A stretch of DNA of 64,000 nucleotides from Nostoc commune NIES-4072 (GCF_003113895.1 NZ_BDUD01000001.1:1711821-1775820); one strand, 5' to 3'; counted from the first letter of the stretch, positions 26,851 through 37,040 are shown. The notes: a model not told the origin generated them from the letters alone. Numbers and translations: made by a program.

Positions 26851-29800
26851 ATGCCCCATATTCGTTATTCTCAGTTACTGCGTTATGGCATTGTTGTATT
26901 AATTGTCGCACTTGCATTAGTGCTGATGTTGATGCTAGACCCCTGGTTAAGCATGAGAGAAACTCCTTTCTTGCTGTTTTTTAGCGCTGTAATGGTGAGT
27001 GGTTGGTATGGTGGTTTGAAATCAGGGCTGTTAGCAACTTCCTTGTCTGCGTTACTGAGCGATTACTTTTTTCTCCCTCCAGCTTATGATCTGAGTTTTG
27101 ACTTATCCAATTTCGTGCGAATTGGGTTGTTTGCATTACAAGGATTGCTCTTTAGTATCTTATGTGAGGCATTAAAGACTGCTAAAAGCCGGGCTGATGG
27201 AAATCTCCAAAAGCTCAGAGTTTGTGAGGAGCGATTTCGATTAGCGTTAAGTAGTTCAGATATCGTGGTATTTCAACACGATCGCGATTTGCGATATCAG
27301 TGGATTCATAATCCTCAAAGTCTAAACACTGCTGAGGAAATGCTGGGTAAGTCTGATGATGAACTATTTCCAGCCTTAGTAGCAGAGCAATTGAGGGCAA
27401 TTAAGCAGAAGGTACTAGAAACTGGTATTTCAACCCGCCAAGAGGTTTATCTGACAATTGATGGAGAAAACCGTTACTACGATTTGCTGATTGAACCGCT
27501 AAGAAATGTAGACAATAGCATTCAAGGTATTACCTGTGTAGGTGTAAATATAACTGAGCGCAAGCAGGCAGAACTAGAAAAAGCCACGTTACACCAAGAA
27601 CTTCAGCAAGTGATTCAGCAAAAAGACGAATCTCTGGCGTTACTCAATGCTTGGGTTACTAGTTCACCAGTGGCGCTGGCTTTTCTCGATACTGAACTTC
27701 GCTACATTCATGTTAATGAAGCGTTAGCAGCTACCAATGGTGTACCACAAAGTCAACATATTGGTCGCACCTTTAGGGAAGTACTACCGGAATGGGCAGC
27801 TCAAATTGAGCCTGTTTTTGAGCAAGTGATGGAATCTAGGCAACCCTTGCTTAATCAGGAAGTGAGCGGTGAAACTAATCCTTCTGGAGTATATCGTTAT
27901 GGTCTTGTCAGCTATTATCCGGTGTGTTTGCCGGATGGACAGTTATTAGGAGTAGGCATTAGTTCAATTGATATTACTCAACTGAAACAAACTGAGCAAG
28001 CACTGCAAGAAAGCGAAGCGAAGTTTCGCAGTGTGGTTGAGTCTAATATGATTGGTATTGGCTTCTGGCATAGAGACGGCAGGATTACAGATGCTAACGA
28101 TGCCTTGCTAAATATGGTGGGTTATACCCGTGAAGAATTACTTGCCGGAGAACTTCGTTGGCAAGACCTAACTCCTAAAGAATACCTGCCACTTGATAAG
28201 CAAGCATTAACTCAATTTCAAAACGATTCCTTTTGCACCCCCTTTGAAAAAGAATATATTCGTAAAGACGGTTCGCGCTTCCCAATTTTGGCGGGTGGTA
28301 GCCACTTTGAAGGGACTGTAGATAGAGGAGCTTTTTTTGCTCTTGATATTACAGAGCGCAAGCAGGCTGAAGAAAGGCTTCGCTATATCGCCCAAATTAG
28401 TAGTTTACTATCTACTTCGCTAGATTACGAAGAAACCTTACAACAGATCGCCAAAATATCAGTTCCCCAGCTTGCTGATTGGTGTAGCGTTGATGTTCTA
28501 AATGAAGATGGTTCTATTCGCCGTCTACCCATTGCCCATGCAGACTCATCGAAAGCGGAGTTAGCGCGTAAACTTCAGGAGTATGTGCCAGATTACAAGG
28601 GTGCAAGTGTAATTGCTAAAGTACTGCAAACTGGGCAAAGTGAATTAATCTCAGATATCTCTGACTCGCTATTAGTGGCAAGTACTCAGAATCAGGAACA
28701 CTTAGAACTTGTTCGGCAATTGGGGATGAAGTCTATGATGATTGTGCCGTTAATCGCACAAGGGCGAGTCCTCGGCACTATTAGTTTTGTCAGCACCCAA
28801 TCAAACCGTCGCTACGATCGCACTGACCTAACTTTAGCAACAGAGATTAGCCATCGGGCTGCCTTAGCAGTGGAAAATGCCCGACTTTATCGAGATATCC
28901 ACCAGGCTTTAGTCCATTACGCCGAATCTCTATCTCTTCTAGATGCGCTCTTAGGCGCTGCTCCCGTTGCGGTATGCTTTTTGGATCGGGAACTGCGATA
29001 TATCCGAATTAATCAAGTTTTCGCTGACATTAACGGTTTGACCATAGAAGAACATCTAGGACGCAAATTTGGGGAAGTTTTGCCAGCGATGGCGGCTGAG
29101 TTGGAGCTACAATTACAGCACGTGTTGGATACTGGAGAACCCCTGCTGAATGTAGAAATCAGTGGTAATACAAGGGAACAACCAGAACGTTACGGCTACT
29201 GGCTGGGCAACTATTATCCGGTGAATAATCCAATGGGAGAAAGGATAGGGATTGGAATTATTTTGGCAGATGTGACAGCAGCAAAGCAAACAGAAGTTGC
29301 CTTACGAGAAAGCGAAGAAAGGTTCCGGGCAATGTTCAACCAGGCAGCTGTTGGCATTACTTTAGTAGGGTTGGATGGACAATTTCTTCAAGTTAATCCT
29401 GCCCTATGTGAAATTACTGGATACAGCCATGAAGAGTTAATCCAATTAAACTTTCAGGAAATTACCCACCCTGACGATTTAGAAATTGATTGGGAAAATG
29501 CTCGGCAAGTTTTAGCAAAAGAAATTAGTGGTTATTCTCTAGAAAAGCGCTACATCCGCAAAGATGGTTCTATTGTTTGGGTAAATTTAACTTCATCAGT
29601 AGTTTGGGATGATAACGGACAACCAAAGTATGCTTTAGGCATTATTGAAGATATTAGCGAACGGCTTGCCGCGCTCCGCGAGCAGCAAGCTGCGCTTTGC
29701 GAACGCCAACGAGTTGAAGCCACACAACAGTTTTTAGTCGAAGCCAGCACCTTACTAGCTGCCTCATTAGATTATGAAGTCGCCTTGGAAAGTGTGGCCA

Positions 29801-31923
29801 ATTTAGCAGTTCCCACCCTAGCTGACTGGTGTATTGTAGATGTTTTCCAGAAAGATTGGTCAAGTAAACAAATTGCGATCGCAATTGCTAATCCCAGAAA
29901 ACAAAATATTTTAGACGAAATCCAACGGCGTTATTCACCCCAAACCAGAGCAAAACAACTTGTGTGGCAGCTACGGCAGGGAATATCTGTCTTTTACCCG
30001 GAATTTTCCGACTCTCATCTTATACAGATGGCTGAAGACGAGGAACATCTACAATTGCTGCGAAGCCTGGGTATTCGTTCTCTAATGGTGATTCCAGTCC
30101 GTTCCCGTGGGCAATTATTCGGAGCAATCTCTTTTTTTACAGCCGAGTCAGGTCGGCATTATCAACAGACAGACTTGGCTTTAGCAGAGGATATTGCTCG
30201 TCGGGCAGCAATAGCGATTGACAACGCCAGACTCTACCAAGAAACTCAACGGTCTGTCAATCGCACCATACTTTTGCAAAGAATAACTGCTGCCTTCTCC
30301 GAAGCCTTAACTCCCCAACAGGTAGCCGATGTAGTGGTGAACCAAGGCATTGCCGCCTTAGAAGCTACTGGTGGTTCCGTTGTCTTACTTACTGAGGGAG
30401 GTACTACCCTAAAAGTTGTGCAAGCAATTGGCTATCCGCAAACACTTATAGATACTTGGGAGACTTTTCCCATCACAGCACCTAACCAAATAGCAGAAAC
30501 AGTCAGAACTGGGCAGCCGGTTTTTTTAGAAAATTTAGCAGCCATGATTGCTAGATATCCCGACTTAGCAAATATTGTGACTGTTATAGCGAATAATGCC
30601 TGGGCTTCTATTCCCTTGGTAGCAGAAGGCAAAGTAATTGGGGCTTTGGGATTCAGCTTTACTCCTCTTCAAATATTTAATGAAGAAGACCGGGGATTTA
30701 TGTTGACACTGGGACAGCAGTGTGGCCAAGCGATCGCCCGCGCTCAACTTTACGAAGCCGAAAAAACTGCCAGGGCACAAGCCGAGACAGCTAACCGGAT
30801 TAAAGATGAATTTCTTGCTGTCCTTTCCCATGAACTTAGAACTCCTCTAAATCCGATTTTAGGATGGGCGAAGTTACTCAGAACCCGCAAGTTTGACGAA
30901 GCCACAAGAATCCGGGCATTGGAAACAATCGAGCGTAATGCCAAGTTACAAACCCAACTGATTGGAGATTTACTTGATGTTTCGCGGATTTTACAAGGTA
31001 AAGTCAGGTTAAATCTTTATGCAGTGGATTTGAAAGTAGCGATCGCAGCTGCACTAGAAACGGTGCGTTTAGCAGCAGAAGCCAAATCAATCGAAATAAA
31101 AACGGTGCTAAGTCCTGATATCGGCAAAGTTTTGGGTGATAGCGATCGTTTGCAACAAGTAATGTGGAATCTCCTCTCCAATGCCGTTAAATTCACACCC
31201 ACAGAAGGACGAGTAGAAGTGCGTCTAGAGCAAGTTGGGTCAGAAGCTCAAATTCAGGTGATTGATACAGGTAAGGGAATTATGCTGGAATTTTTGCCTT
31301 ACGTATTTGATTACTTCCGACAAGCAGATGCCAAGACAACCAGGATATTTGGCGGGTTGGGATTGGGGTTAGCAATTGTGCGTCATTTGGTAGAACTTCA
31401 CGGTGGTACAGTTCAGGCAGAGAGTCTAGGAGAAGGAAAAGGAGCTACCTTTACAGTCAGACTACCTTTGCTCAAAAACTCCGAGTTACGAGTCAGCAGT
31501 GATGAAGCTTCTCAACCAGAACTAAGTAATGACGACACATTACTTGCTGGAGTAAAAATTCTGCTTGTGGACGATCAAGCAGATGTGCGAGAGTTTTTTA
31601 GCTTTGCGCTAGAACAATATGGCGCAACTGTAACCCTAGCTGAATCAGCAAGTGAAGCGCTGGAAATACTAACTCAATCAAAGCCAGATATTTTGTTAAG
31701 CGATATTGGAATGCCCATAATGGATGGCTATATGCTGCTGCGCGAAGTGAGAAAATTACCGCCAGAACAAGGTGGGCAAATTCCTGCGATCGCATTGACA
31801 GCTTATGCTGGAGAAATTGACTATAACCAAGCAATGGCAGCTGGATTTCAAAAGCACCTACCGAAACCCGTCGATCCAGCAGATTTAGCTAGTGCGATCG
31901 TCAATCTCATCGCGCAGAATTAA
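26851..31923 (+). CDS. Membrane-anchored multi-PAS/GAF hybrid histidine kinase
   Basis: A very large 1690-residue sensor. Residues about 10-110 contain four hydrophobic segments in a KdpD-like (DUF4118) membrane module (FFSAVMVSGWYGGLKSGLLA). Then come PAS units (about 128-235, 265-385, 390-500), a GAF (515-660), two more PAS (685-805, 815-935), two GAFs (945-1110, 1130-1280), HisKA with His1327 in FLAVLSHELRTPLNP, HATPase (NLLSNAVKFTP, DTGKGIM, GGLGLGLAIV) and a receiver with Asp1618 in LLSDIGMPIMDGY. The GAF domains lack the bilin Cys-His pair. Repeated PAS units (AFLDTELRYIHVNEALA and CFLDRELRYIRINQVFA) are internal duplicates. Signals are unknown. The kinase core resembles that of the 18539 gene. 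Confidence 0.92.
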   Translation: MPHIRYSQLLRYGIVVLIVALALVLMLMLDPWLSMRETPFLLFFSAVMVSGWYGGLKSGLLATSLSALLSDYFFLPPAYDLSFDLSNFVRIGLFALQGLLFSILCEALKTAKSRADGNLQKLRVCEERFRLALSSSDIVVFQHDRDLRYQWIHNPQSLNTAEEMLGKSDDELFPALVAEQLRAIKQKVLETGISTRQEVYLTIDGENRYYDLLIEPLRNVDNSIQGITCVGVNITERKQAELEKATLHQELQQVIQQKDESLALLNAWVTSSPVALAFLDTELRYIHVNEALAATNGVPQSQHIGRTFREVLPEWAAQIEPVFEQVMESRQPLLNQEVSGETNPSGVYRYGLVSYYPVCLPDGQLLGVGISSIDITQLKQTEQALQESEAKFRSVVESNMIGIGFWHRDGRITDANDALLNMVGYTREELLAGELRWQDLTPKEYLPLDKQALTQFQNDSFCTPFEKEYIRKDGSRFPILAGGSHFEGTVDRGAFFALDITERKQAEERLRYIAQISSLLSTSLDYEETLQQIAKISVPQLADWCSVDVLNEDGSIRRLPIAHADSSKAELARKLQEYVPDYKGASVIAKVLQTGQSELISDISDSLLVASTQNQEHLELVRQLGMKSMMIVPLIAQGRVLGTISFVSTQSNRRYDRTDLTLATEISHRAALAVENARLYRDIHQALVHYAESLSLLDALLGAAPVAVCFLDRELRYIRINQVFADINGLTIEEHLGRKFGEVLPAMAAELELQLQHVLDTGEPLLNVEISGNTREQPERYGYWLGNYYPVNNPMGERIGIGIILADVTAAKQTEVALRESEERFRAMFNQAAVGITLVGLDGQFLQVNPALCEITGYSHEELIQLNFQEITHPDDLEIDWENARQVLAKEISGYSLEKRYIRKDGSIVWVNLTSSVVWDDNGQPKYALGIIEDISERLAALREQQAALCERQRVEATQQFLVEASTLLAASLDYEVALESVANLAVPTLADWCIVDVFQKDWSSKQIAIAIANPRKQNILDEIQRRYSPQTRAKQLVWQLRQGISVFYPEFSDSHLIQMAEDEEHLQLLRSLGIRSLMVIPVRSRGQLFGAISFFTAESGRHYQQTDLALAEDIARRAAIAIDNARLYQETQRSVNRTILLQRITAAFSEALTPQQVADVVVNQGIAALEATGGSVVLLTEGGTTLKVVQAIGYPQTLIDTWETFPITAPNQIAETVRTGQPVFLENLAAMIARYPDLANIVTVIANNAWASIPLVAEGKVIGALGFSFTPLQIFNEEDRGFMLTLGQQCGQAIARAQLYEAEKTARAQAETANRIKDEFLAVLSHELRTPLNPILGWAKLLRTRKFDEATRIRALETIERNAKLQTQLIGDLLDVSRILQGKVRLNLYAVDLKVAIAAALETVRLAAEAKSIEIKTVLSPDIGKVLGDSDRLQQVMWNLLSNAVKFTPTEGRVEVRLEQVGSEAQIQVIDTGKGIMLEFLPYVFDYFRQADAKTTRIFGGLGLGLAIVRHLVELHGGTVQAESLGEGKGATFTVRLPLLKNSELRVSSDEASQPELSNDDTLLAGVKILLVDDQADVREFFSFALEQYGATVTLAESASEALEILTQSKPDILLSDIGMPIMDGYMLLREVRKLPPEQGGQIPAIALTAYAGEIDYNQAMAAGFQKHLPKPVDPADLASAIVNLIAQN

Positions 31924-32077
31924 TTTTGAAAGAGGCAGGGGGCAGGGGAGGAAAGAAGGTTATTTATTGTTCAGTAATTCTTCTCTCCCCCTGCTTCTCT
32001 TCTCCCCCTGCCCCCCCTGCCTACCTCAACCAAAAAATTCCTTAACCAAACAGAGCATTGCCCCCCTGCCTCTTCGC

Positions 32078-32686
32078 TCAACCAATAGGCCGATTACCAG
32101 GATTGACTGCATGAATATATTCACTACCCGATTGCGGTCTTCCTCGTTTATAACAAGCTTCTTCTGGTTTACCCCATCCTAGCTGCAAAATCATTTCCAA
32201 AAAGTTAGAATTTTCCCACTTGCATAAACTTGCCCATTCTGTTATTTGAACAATTCTTTCTACATCAGATGTAACAATTTTTTGGTATTGTTTATTATTA
32301 TTGAAACTTAAGTATAAATCCATCCCCATAGAGACTTCATACCAAAATTCTACAATAGAATTTTTAGCAGTTTTTAATATTTCTAAGTCACTGGTGAGGG
32401 CTATTAACTCGCTGTCTACTTCGGGATAGTTTAAGTTTTTACCTTTGACTGTTACCTCACGCCAAATAATACCTGAAACTTGGTTTTCCCTTTGATATTC
32501 ATGAATTGCAGCTTTGAAATCTTGATAGGCAGTGAACTGTTGCAGCCCATCAGTCATGAGAAACTGGTCAATTACAGGATTGCCAGAGACTGGTATTTCT
32601 AATTTTAGGCGTTTTCCGTTGAGGCAAGCTTGGCGTTCGGCTGCCAAAATTTTAATTAGCTCCTGAGTCGTGTAAACCTTTGACAT
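32078..32686 (-). CDS. Conserved cyanobacterial protein of unknown function
   Basis: A 202-residue protein from the ATG at 32686 (MSKVYTTQELIKILAAERQA); ten extra residues are possible from 32716. I do not recognise a named family. It begins with a helix, has a mixed alpha/beta middle (WREVTVKGKNLNYPEVDSEL) and a Trp-rich helical end (ILQLGWGKPEEACYKRG). No signal peptide or membrane segment. It stands alone, flanked by GGCAGGGGGCAGGGG spacer on one side and GTCATTA repeats on the other. Codon use looks like that of the chromosomal core, so it is likely real. Confidence 0.7.
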   Translation of the reverse strand: MSKVYTTQELIKILAAERQACLNGKRLKLEIPVSGNPVIDQFLMTDGLQQFTAYQDFKAAIHEYQRENQVSGIIWREVTVKGKNLNYPEVDSELIALTSDLEILKTAKNSIVEFWYEVSMGMDLYLSFNNNKQYQKIVTSDVERIVQITEWASLCKWENSNFLEMILQLGWGKPEEACYKRGRPQSGSEYIHAVNPGNRPIG

Positions 32687-32961
32687 TAGAATACACTCTA
32701 GTTTGTCATTAGTCATTAGTCATTAGTCATTTGTTATGGACTATAGACTATGAATTAACTTTCGTAAGAATTTAAGAGTCAGAATAGTTAAAGAATCAGA
32801 AGAATACTTGATACATCAATTTACTGATCGTACTGCATTCCTTTTAAATTCTGATTTCTGACTCCTGGGTGCTGAATTCTTGCTAACTTTCTAATCTGTT
32901 AACACAGATATTTCAATATTATGCTTTGAGAACGATGGCAATGTAGTAACAGATATCACTA

Positions 32962-32992
32962 AAAATTAGGGCAGACCAATTTGGCCTACCCT
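32962..32992 (-). terminator. Terminator of the thioredoxin-fold gene
   Basis: On the minus strand AGGGTAGGCC pairs with GGTCTGCCCT (ten pairs, two of them wobble), followed by AATTTTT. It starts six bases after the stop. Confidence 0.65.
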
Positions 32993-32997
32993 ATAAG

Positions 32998-33588
32998 TTA
33001 CTTAGCTAACTCACTACTAAACTCATTAAAGGCTCGCCGTTTTAGCTGTGCTGTTTCAGTGCGTGGTACTAAATCAAAGATTTTACGAAATTCGTCGTCT
33101 ATCTCTTCAAAAGGTACTTGACCTTTTTTATTTAAAACGACTTCACCTGATTTATTAAACACCACAACTTGAGGAACAGCCCCAGAATAGTAATATCCTG
33201 CTTCTGTAGGGTCGTAGGTCTGTTTAAGCGGGATAGCATCTACACTAATCGGCATAATTTCTGCTACCCGACCATAGAATTCCTGTACTCGTGAAATGGA
33301 AATAGCATATCTTTTGGAATCGCTGCTGTCATCCAAATAAAAGGCCAAAAATATGGGTTTATGTTCCGCTAAAGCCTGTGCCAATGTCTGTCTGGGAGGA
33401 ACCAATGAACCGTTGCCAGCATAAACGACAAAAATGTTGCCATCATATAAATCATTATTAAGACCAGCAAATGCAGGTTGCATACTTATAATGAAAAGAC
33501 TTGCAAGCAACAACAGGCACTTGGACAACCACCTTTGCCAGCCAGTAATTTGTTTATGTAAAAAAAGAAACTTTGTGGTATTCATCAA
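32998..33588 (-). CDS. Lumenal/periplasmic thioredoxin-fold protein, possible photosystem I accumulation factor
   Basis: A 196-residue protein with an N-terminal signal or anchor (CLLLLASLFIISMQPAFA, cleavage after AFA). The mature part looks like a thioredoxin fold (KPIFLAFYLDDSSDSKRYA ... GAVPQVVVFNKSGEVV) but the CxxC redox pair is absent, replaced by DDSSDS. It fits what I recall of a cyanobacterial/plastid thylakoid protein annotated as a photosystem I accumulation factor, though that name is from memory and not proven. A good terminator follows. It acts in the thylakoid lumen or periplasm. Confidence 0.7.
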   Translation of the reverse strand: MMNTTKFLFLHKQITGWQRWLSKCLLLLASLFIISMQPAFAGLNNDLYDGNIFVVYAGNGSLVPPRQTLAQALAEHKPIFLAFYLDDSSDSKRYAISISRVQEFYGRVAEIMPISVDAIPLKQTYDPTEAGYYYSGAVPQVVVFNKSGEVVLNKKGQVPFEEIDDEFRKIFDLVPRTETAQLKRRAFNEFSSELAK

Positions 33589-33723
33589 AAGGAACCTTGC
33601 AAGCTATTAGTTGTCGTGAGTTTGTGCTGAATTCGGCAAACTGGGCTGGATATGTAATTACGCCCGCGCACTACTTTTTAAGATAACGCCTACTGAGATT
33701 ATCTCTCGTAAGTGGATGATGAA

Positions 33724-33919
33724 GATGAACGGAGTTCCGAGGTGGATGAATCCAGTTCCGAGGTGGATGAACGGAGTTCCAAGGTGGATGAATCCAGTTC
33801 TGAGGTGGATGAACGGAGTTCCGAGGTGGATGAATCCAGTTCCGAGGTGGATGAACGGAGTTCCGAGGTGGATGAATCCAGTTCTGAGGTGGATGAACGG
33901 AGTTCCGAGGTGGATGAAC
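33724..33919. repeat. 21-base tandem repeat array, about nine units
   Basis: Alternating units GATGAACGGAGTTCCGAGGT and GATGAATCCAGTTCCGAGGT form a 42-base higher-order period, repeated over 196 bases. Because 21 is a multiple of three, several frames stay open (VDERSSEVDESSSE on plus), but none has a ribosome site or a plausible protein. It lies between the thioredoxin-fold gene and murT. The rest of 33589-34047 shows only a small CTGGCTTTTTCAGCCAG hairpin at 33963. Confidence 0.88.
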
Positions 33920-34047
33920 TAAATTCAAACTCTCCCCTGCTCCCTGCATCTTGATTTTGAGGCTGGCTTTTTCAGCCAGGATTCGCTAAACTCACAAGAT
34001 TAAATTTGCACTTTTAATTAGCAACGCCAGAAGACTAGGGTACGAAT

Positions 34048-35385
34048 GTGGGAAACAAAATACAATTCATAGATAGGCTGCGATTGGGTTTCGCGGTGTC
34101 AGTAGCAAAAAGTGTAACGTTTATAGTGCGATCGCTCCGTCTGGGTGCTGCTAGTGTATTACCAGGCTCGATTGCTCGTCGCATTGAACCCCGACTTTTA
34201 CAATTATTGAGTCAGCAAGTTAAAAACGGAGTGATTTTAATTGCTGGTACTAACGGCAAAACCACTACAGCCCTGCTTTTATGCACAATACTAGAACGCA
34301 AGGGTTTTCGCGTCACTCATAATTCTACAGGTGCAAATCTGGAAAATGGCTTGATGACGGCGCTTTTAGAAAGCACCAACTTACTAGGTACGCTAAATAC
34401 TGATTACGCCATTTTGGAAGTTGATGAAAATATTGTCCCAAGAGTATTAACACCACTCCAGCCGCGAATTATTCTTTGTTTAAACTTGTTCCGTGACCAA
34501 CTCGATAGGTATGGCGAAGTAGACACAATTAGTAAACGTTGGACAAAAGTTATTTCTACGCTACCACCAGAAACGGTAGTAATTCCCAATGCGGACGACC
34601 CAACTTTATCTAACCTCGGTCAGCAGTTACCCCAACAGGTGTTATTCTTTGGCTTGAATGAACCAGAACATTATTTAGAAGCAATTCCTCACGCCGTTGA
34701 TTCTATTTATTGTCCCAAATGTGGACATTCTCTAGATTACAAAGGTGTTTATTTGTCTCATTTGGGAGATTTTACTTGTCCTAAGTGTGGTTTTAGTAAA
34801 AGTAAACCGACTCTCGAAAGTAGTGAATGGTCACAAATTCTGGTTGGTTTGTACAACAAATATAATACTTTAGCTGCTGCTACTGCGGCTATTGAGTTAG
34901 GAGTTGATGAAGTAACAATTAGAGATACTATTAATACCTTTCAAGCTGCCTTTGGTCGGGCTGAAGATTTAGTAATTAATGGTAAACGGGTGCGGATATT
35001 GTTATCAAAAAATCCTGTAGGAACGAATGAAACCATTCGCGTAGTTACTCAAAGCACAGATAAAACCACACTGCTGGTATTAAACGATCGCACACCCGAT
35101 GGTACTGATGTATCCTGGATTTGGGACGTAGATACCGAGAAATTAGTCGAACGCGGCGGGACTTTAGTAGTGAGTGGCGATCGCGTCTACGATATGGCAC
35201 TACGTCTACGTTACAGCCAAAAGTCCCCTGAGAGTAACTTAAATTTAATTGTGGAAGAAGATTTGCGACAAGCGATCGCTACTGCATTAGAGCATACACC
35301 AGAGAATGAAACTCTGCACATTCTGCCCACCTACTCAGCCATGCTAGAAGTGCGAGAAGTTCTAACTGGGCGGAAAATTCTTTAA
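34048..35385 (+). CDS. murT: Lipid II isoglutaminyl synthase, MurT subunit (Mur ligase)
   Basis: A 445-residue Mur-ligase-like protein starting with GTG at 34048; the ATG two bases upstream is out of frame. The ATP loop is GTNGKTTT (67-74). A four-Cys zinc ribbon sits inside the central domain (C222, C225, C244, C247), a MurT hallmark. The C-terminal DUF1727 domain (DRTPDGTDVSWIWDVD) is also characteristic. MurT activates the D-glutamate carboxyl of lipid II and GatD supplies ammonia, so peptidoglycan stems become amidated. The gatD partner follows 131 bases later. Confidence 0.92.
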   Translation: MGNKIQFIDRLRLGFAVSVAKSVTFIVRSLRLGAASVLPGSIARRIEPRLLQLLSQQVKNGVILIAGTNGKTTTALLLCTILERKGFRVTHNSTGANLENGLMTALLESTNLLGTLNTDYAILEVDENIVPRVLTPLQPRIILCLNLFRDQLDRYGEVDTISKRWTKVISTLPPETVVIPNADDPTLSNLGQQLPQQVLFFGLNEPEHYLEAIPHAVDSIYCPKCGHSLDYKGVYLSHLGDFTCPKCGFSKSKPTLESSEWSQILVGLYNKYNTLAAATAAIELGVDEVTIRDTINTFQAAFGRAEDLVINGKRVRILLSKNPVGTNETIRVVTQSTDKTTLLVLNDRTPDGTDVSWIWDVDTEKLVERGGTLVVSGDRVYDMALRLRYSQKSPESNLNLIVEEDLRQAIATALEHTPENETLHILPTYSAMLEVREVLTGRKIL

Positions 35386-35516
35386 ATTGGGGAGTAGGGA
35401 GTGGGGAATGGGGAGTAGGGGTAAAGAAAAGAGAAATTATTTCCCCAATTCCCCATTCTCAATTCCTAATTTCCCACTCCCTACTCCCCATTCCCTATTC
35501 CCCATTCCCTAAATTT
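35386..35516. repeat. GGGGAGTAGGGAG / CTCCCTACTCCCC inverted spacer
   Basis: Purine-rich block GGAGTAGGGAGTGGGGAATG followed by its pyrimidine counterpart (CCCACTCCCTACTCCCCATT); the two can pair into a long imperfect hairpin between murT and gatD. Confidence 0.7.
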
Positions 35517-36335
35517 ATGAGTTCTCAAAATTTGGAATTAACAATTGGTTGGTTATACCCGACGCTGATGAGTACCTATGGCGATCGCGGTAATGTAATT
35601 ACTATAGAACGTCGCGCCGAGTGGCGGGGATACGATGTTAAAGTGTTACCCCTAGATCAAAATTCCACAGCCGCAGATATAAAAACTGTAGATGTAATCG
35701 TTGGTGGTGGCGCACAAGATCGTCAGCAAGAAATTGTCATGCGTGATTTGCAAGGTGCAAAAGCTGATGCGATGCGCGAGAAAATCGAAAATGGAACACC
35801 AGGAGTATTTACTTGTGGTTCACCCCAATTACTGGGACATTATTATGAACCAGGCTTAGGACAACGGATTGATGGTTTGGGAATACTCGATTTAGTTTCC
35901 GTGCATCCTGGTGAAAATACTAAGCGTTGTATTGGTAACTTGGTAATTGAAGTGACAGCTTCACGCCTAGCGCAAGATTTAAAAGAGATGACGGGTAGCA
36001 CACCATATTTGGTAGGCTTTGAAAATCACGGCGGACGTACCAAGTTGGGAAAAGTGGAAGCCTTGGGGCGAGTGGTGTACGGTTTGGGAAATAATGGAGA
36101 GGATGGGACAGAAGGAGCATTTTATCAGAATGCGATCGCTACTTATTCTCACGGCCCTTTGTTACCGAAAAATCCCTTTGTCGCTGATTGGTTAATTCAA
36201 ACAGCACTGCGGCTAAAGTATCAGCAACAAATTACCTTAAAACCTTTTGACGATAGCCTCGCTGCACAAGCACGAGAAGCGATGTTTAAGCGATTGAAAG
36301 TGAATTTACCAAATGCTGCTGCTGCGAAAGTTTAA
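35517..36335 (+). CDS. gatD: Lipid II isoglutaminyl synthase, GatD glutamine amidotransferase subunit
   Basis: A 272-residue CobB/CobQ-like class I glutaminase. The nucleophile is Cys100 in GVFTCGSPQLLG, the catalytic His is His212 in TYSHGPLLPKNP. The start LTIGWLYPTLMSTYGDRGNV is the GatD signature. It hydrolyses glutamine and passes ammonia to MurT. The pair is only loosely joined here because a hairpin-forming spacer lies between the genes. A 29-residue Ala/Lys-rich tail follows the conserved part. Confidence 0.92.
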   Translation: MSSQNLELTIGWLYPTLMSTYGDRGNVITIERRAEWRGYDVKVLPLDQNSTAADIKTVDVIVGGGAQDRQQEIVMRDLQGAKADAMREKIENGTPGVFTCGSPQLLGHYYEPGLGQRIDGLGILDLVSVHPGENTKRCIGNLVIEVTASRLAQDLKEMTGSTPYLVGFENHGGRTKLGKVEALGRVVYGLGNNGEDGTEGAFYQNAIATYSHGPLLPKNPFVADWLIQTALRLKYQQQITLKPFDDSLAAQAREAMFKRLKVNLPNAAAAKV

Positions 36336-36416
36336 CCTCAGTTCGCTGATTAAGCCTCTCTCCGTGTCGGGGAGAGGTTTGGAGAGGGGTCAAATTTGAC
36401 ATAAAGAGGGCAAAGT

Positions 36417-37040
36417 ATGACTCAAGCCTTAACCAAACAAGTAACATTTGATGAATTTATCGCCTGGTATCCCGAATCTTCAGACAGGCATTATGAACTA
36501 CATGATGGGGTAATTGTTGAAATGCCTAAGTCAACAGGGAAGCACTCAGAGATAGCCGGGTTCATCAATGGTTCTTTGTTTATTGAAATCACCCGTCTGT
36601 CCATCCCTTGTTTTATCCCTAAAGAATGCGTCATCAAGTCAATTAACACTGATTCAGGTTATGAACCAGATGTAATCGTTCTTGATAGACAAGCTATTAT
36701 GGATGAACCTCGTTGGAAAAAAGAATCTATCATTACGCGGGGTAGTTCCGTGAAGTTGGTTGTAGAAGTTGTTTCAACCAACTGGAGTGATGATTATGCT
36801 TTGAAGCTAGAAGATTACGAGTCTTTGGGTATTCCTGAATATTGGATTGTAAATTATCTAGGTTTAGGTGGTAGGCGCTTTATTGGCAATCCTAAACAAC
36901 CAACTATCTCGATTTACCAATTAATTGAAGGTGAGTATCAAGTTAGGCAATTTCGGGAAAATGACCTCATTCAGTCGCCAGCGTTCCCAGAGTTGAATTT
37001 AACTGCTGAACAGATTTTTCGGGCTGGAGAAGTCGCGTAA
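36417..37040 (+). CDS. Uma2 family endonuclease-like protein (DUF820)
   Basis: A 207-residue protein of the Uma2 family, very abundant in Nostoc and built on a PD-(D/E)xK nuclease fold. The motifs are YELHDGVIVEMP, GYEPDVIVLD (acidic residue), VKLVVEVVS (Glu) and KLEDYESLGIPEYWIVN. Biochemical function of this family is not established; a nuclease or transposon-related role is assumed from fold. The gene is complete with ATG at 36417. It is followed by a hairpin repeat array. Confidence 0.88.
   Translation: MTQALTKQVTFDEFIAWYPESSDRHYELHDGVIVEMPKSTGKHSEIAGFINGSLFIEITRLSIPCFIPKECVIKSINTDSGYEPDVIVLDRQAIMDEPRWKKESIITRGSSVKLVVEVVSTNWSDDYALKLEDYESLGIPEYWIVNYLGLGGRRFIGNPKQPTISIYQLIEGEYQVRQFRENDLIQSPAFPELNLTAEQIFRAGEVA

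Noticed and set aside
33712..33954. 80-codon frame rich in VDERSSEVDESSS
   Set aside because: Created by the 21-base tandem repeat; equally open frames exist in other phases and strands.
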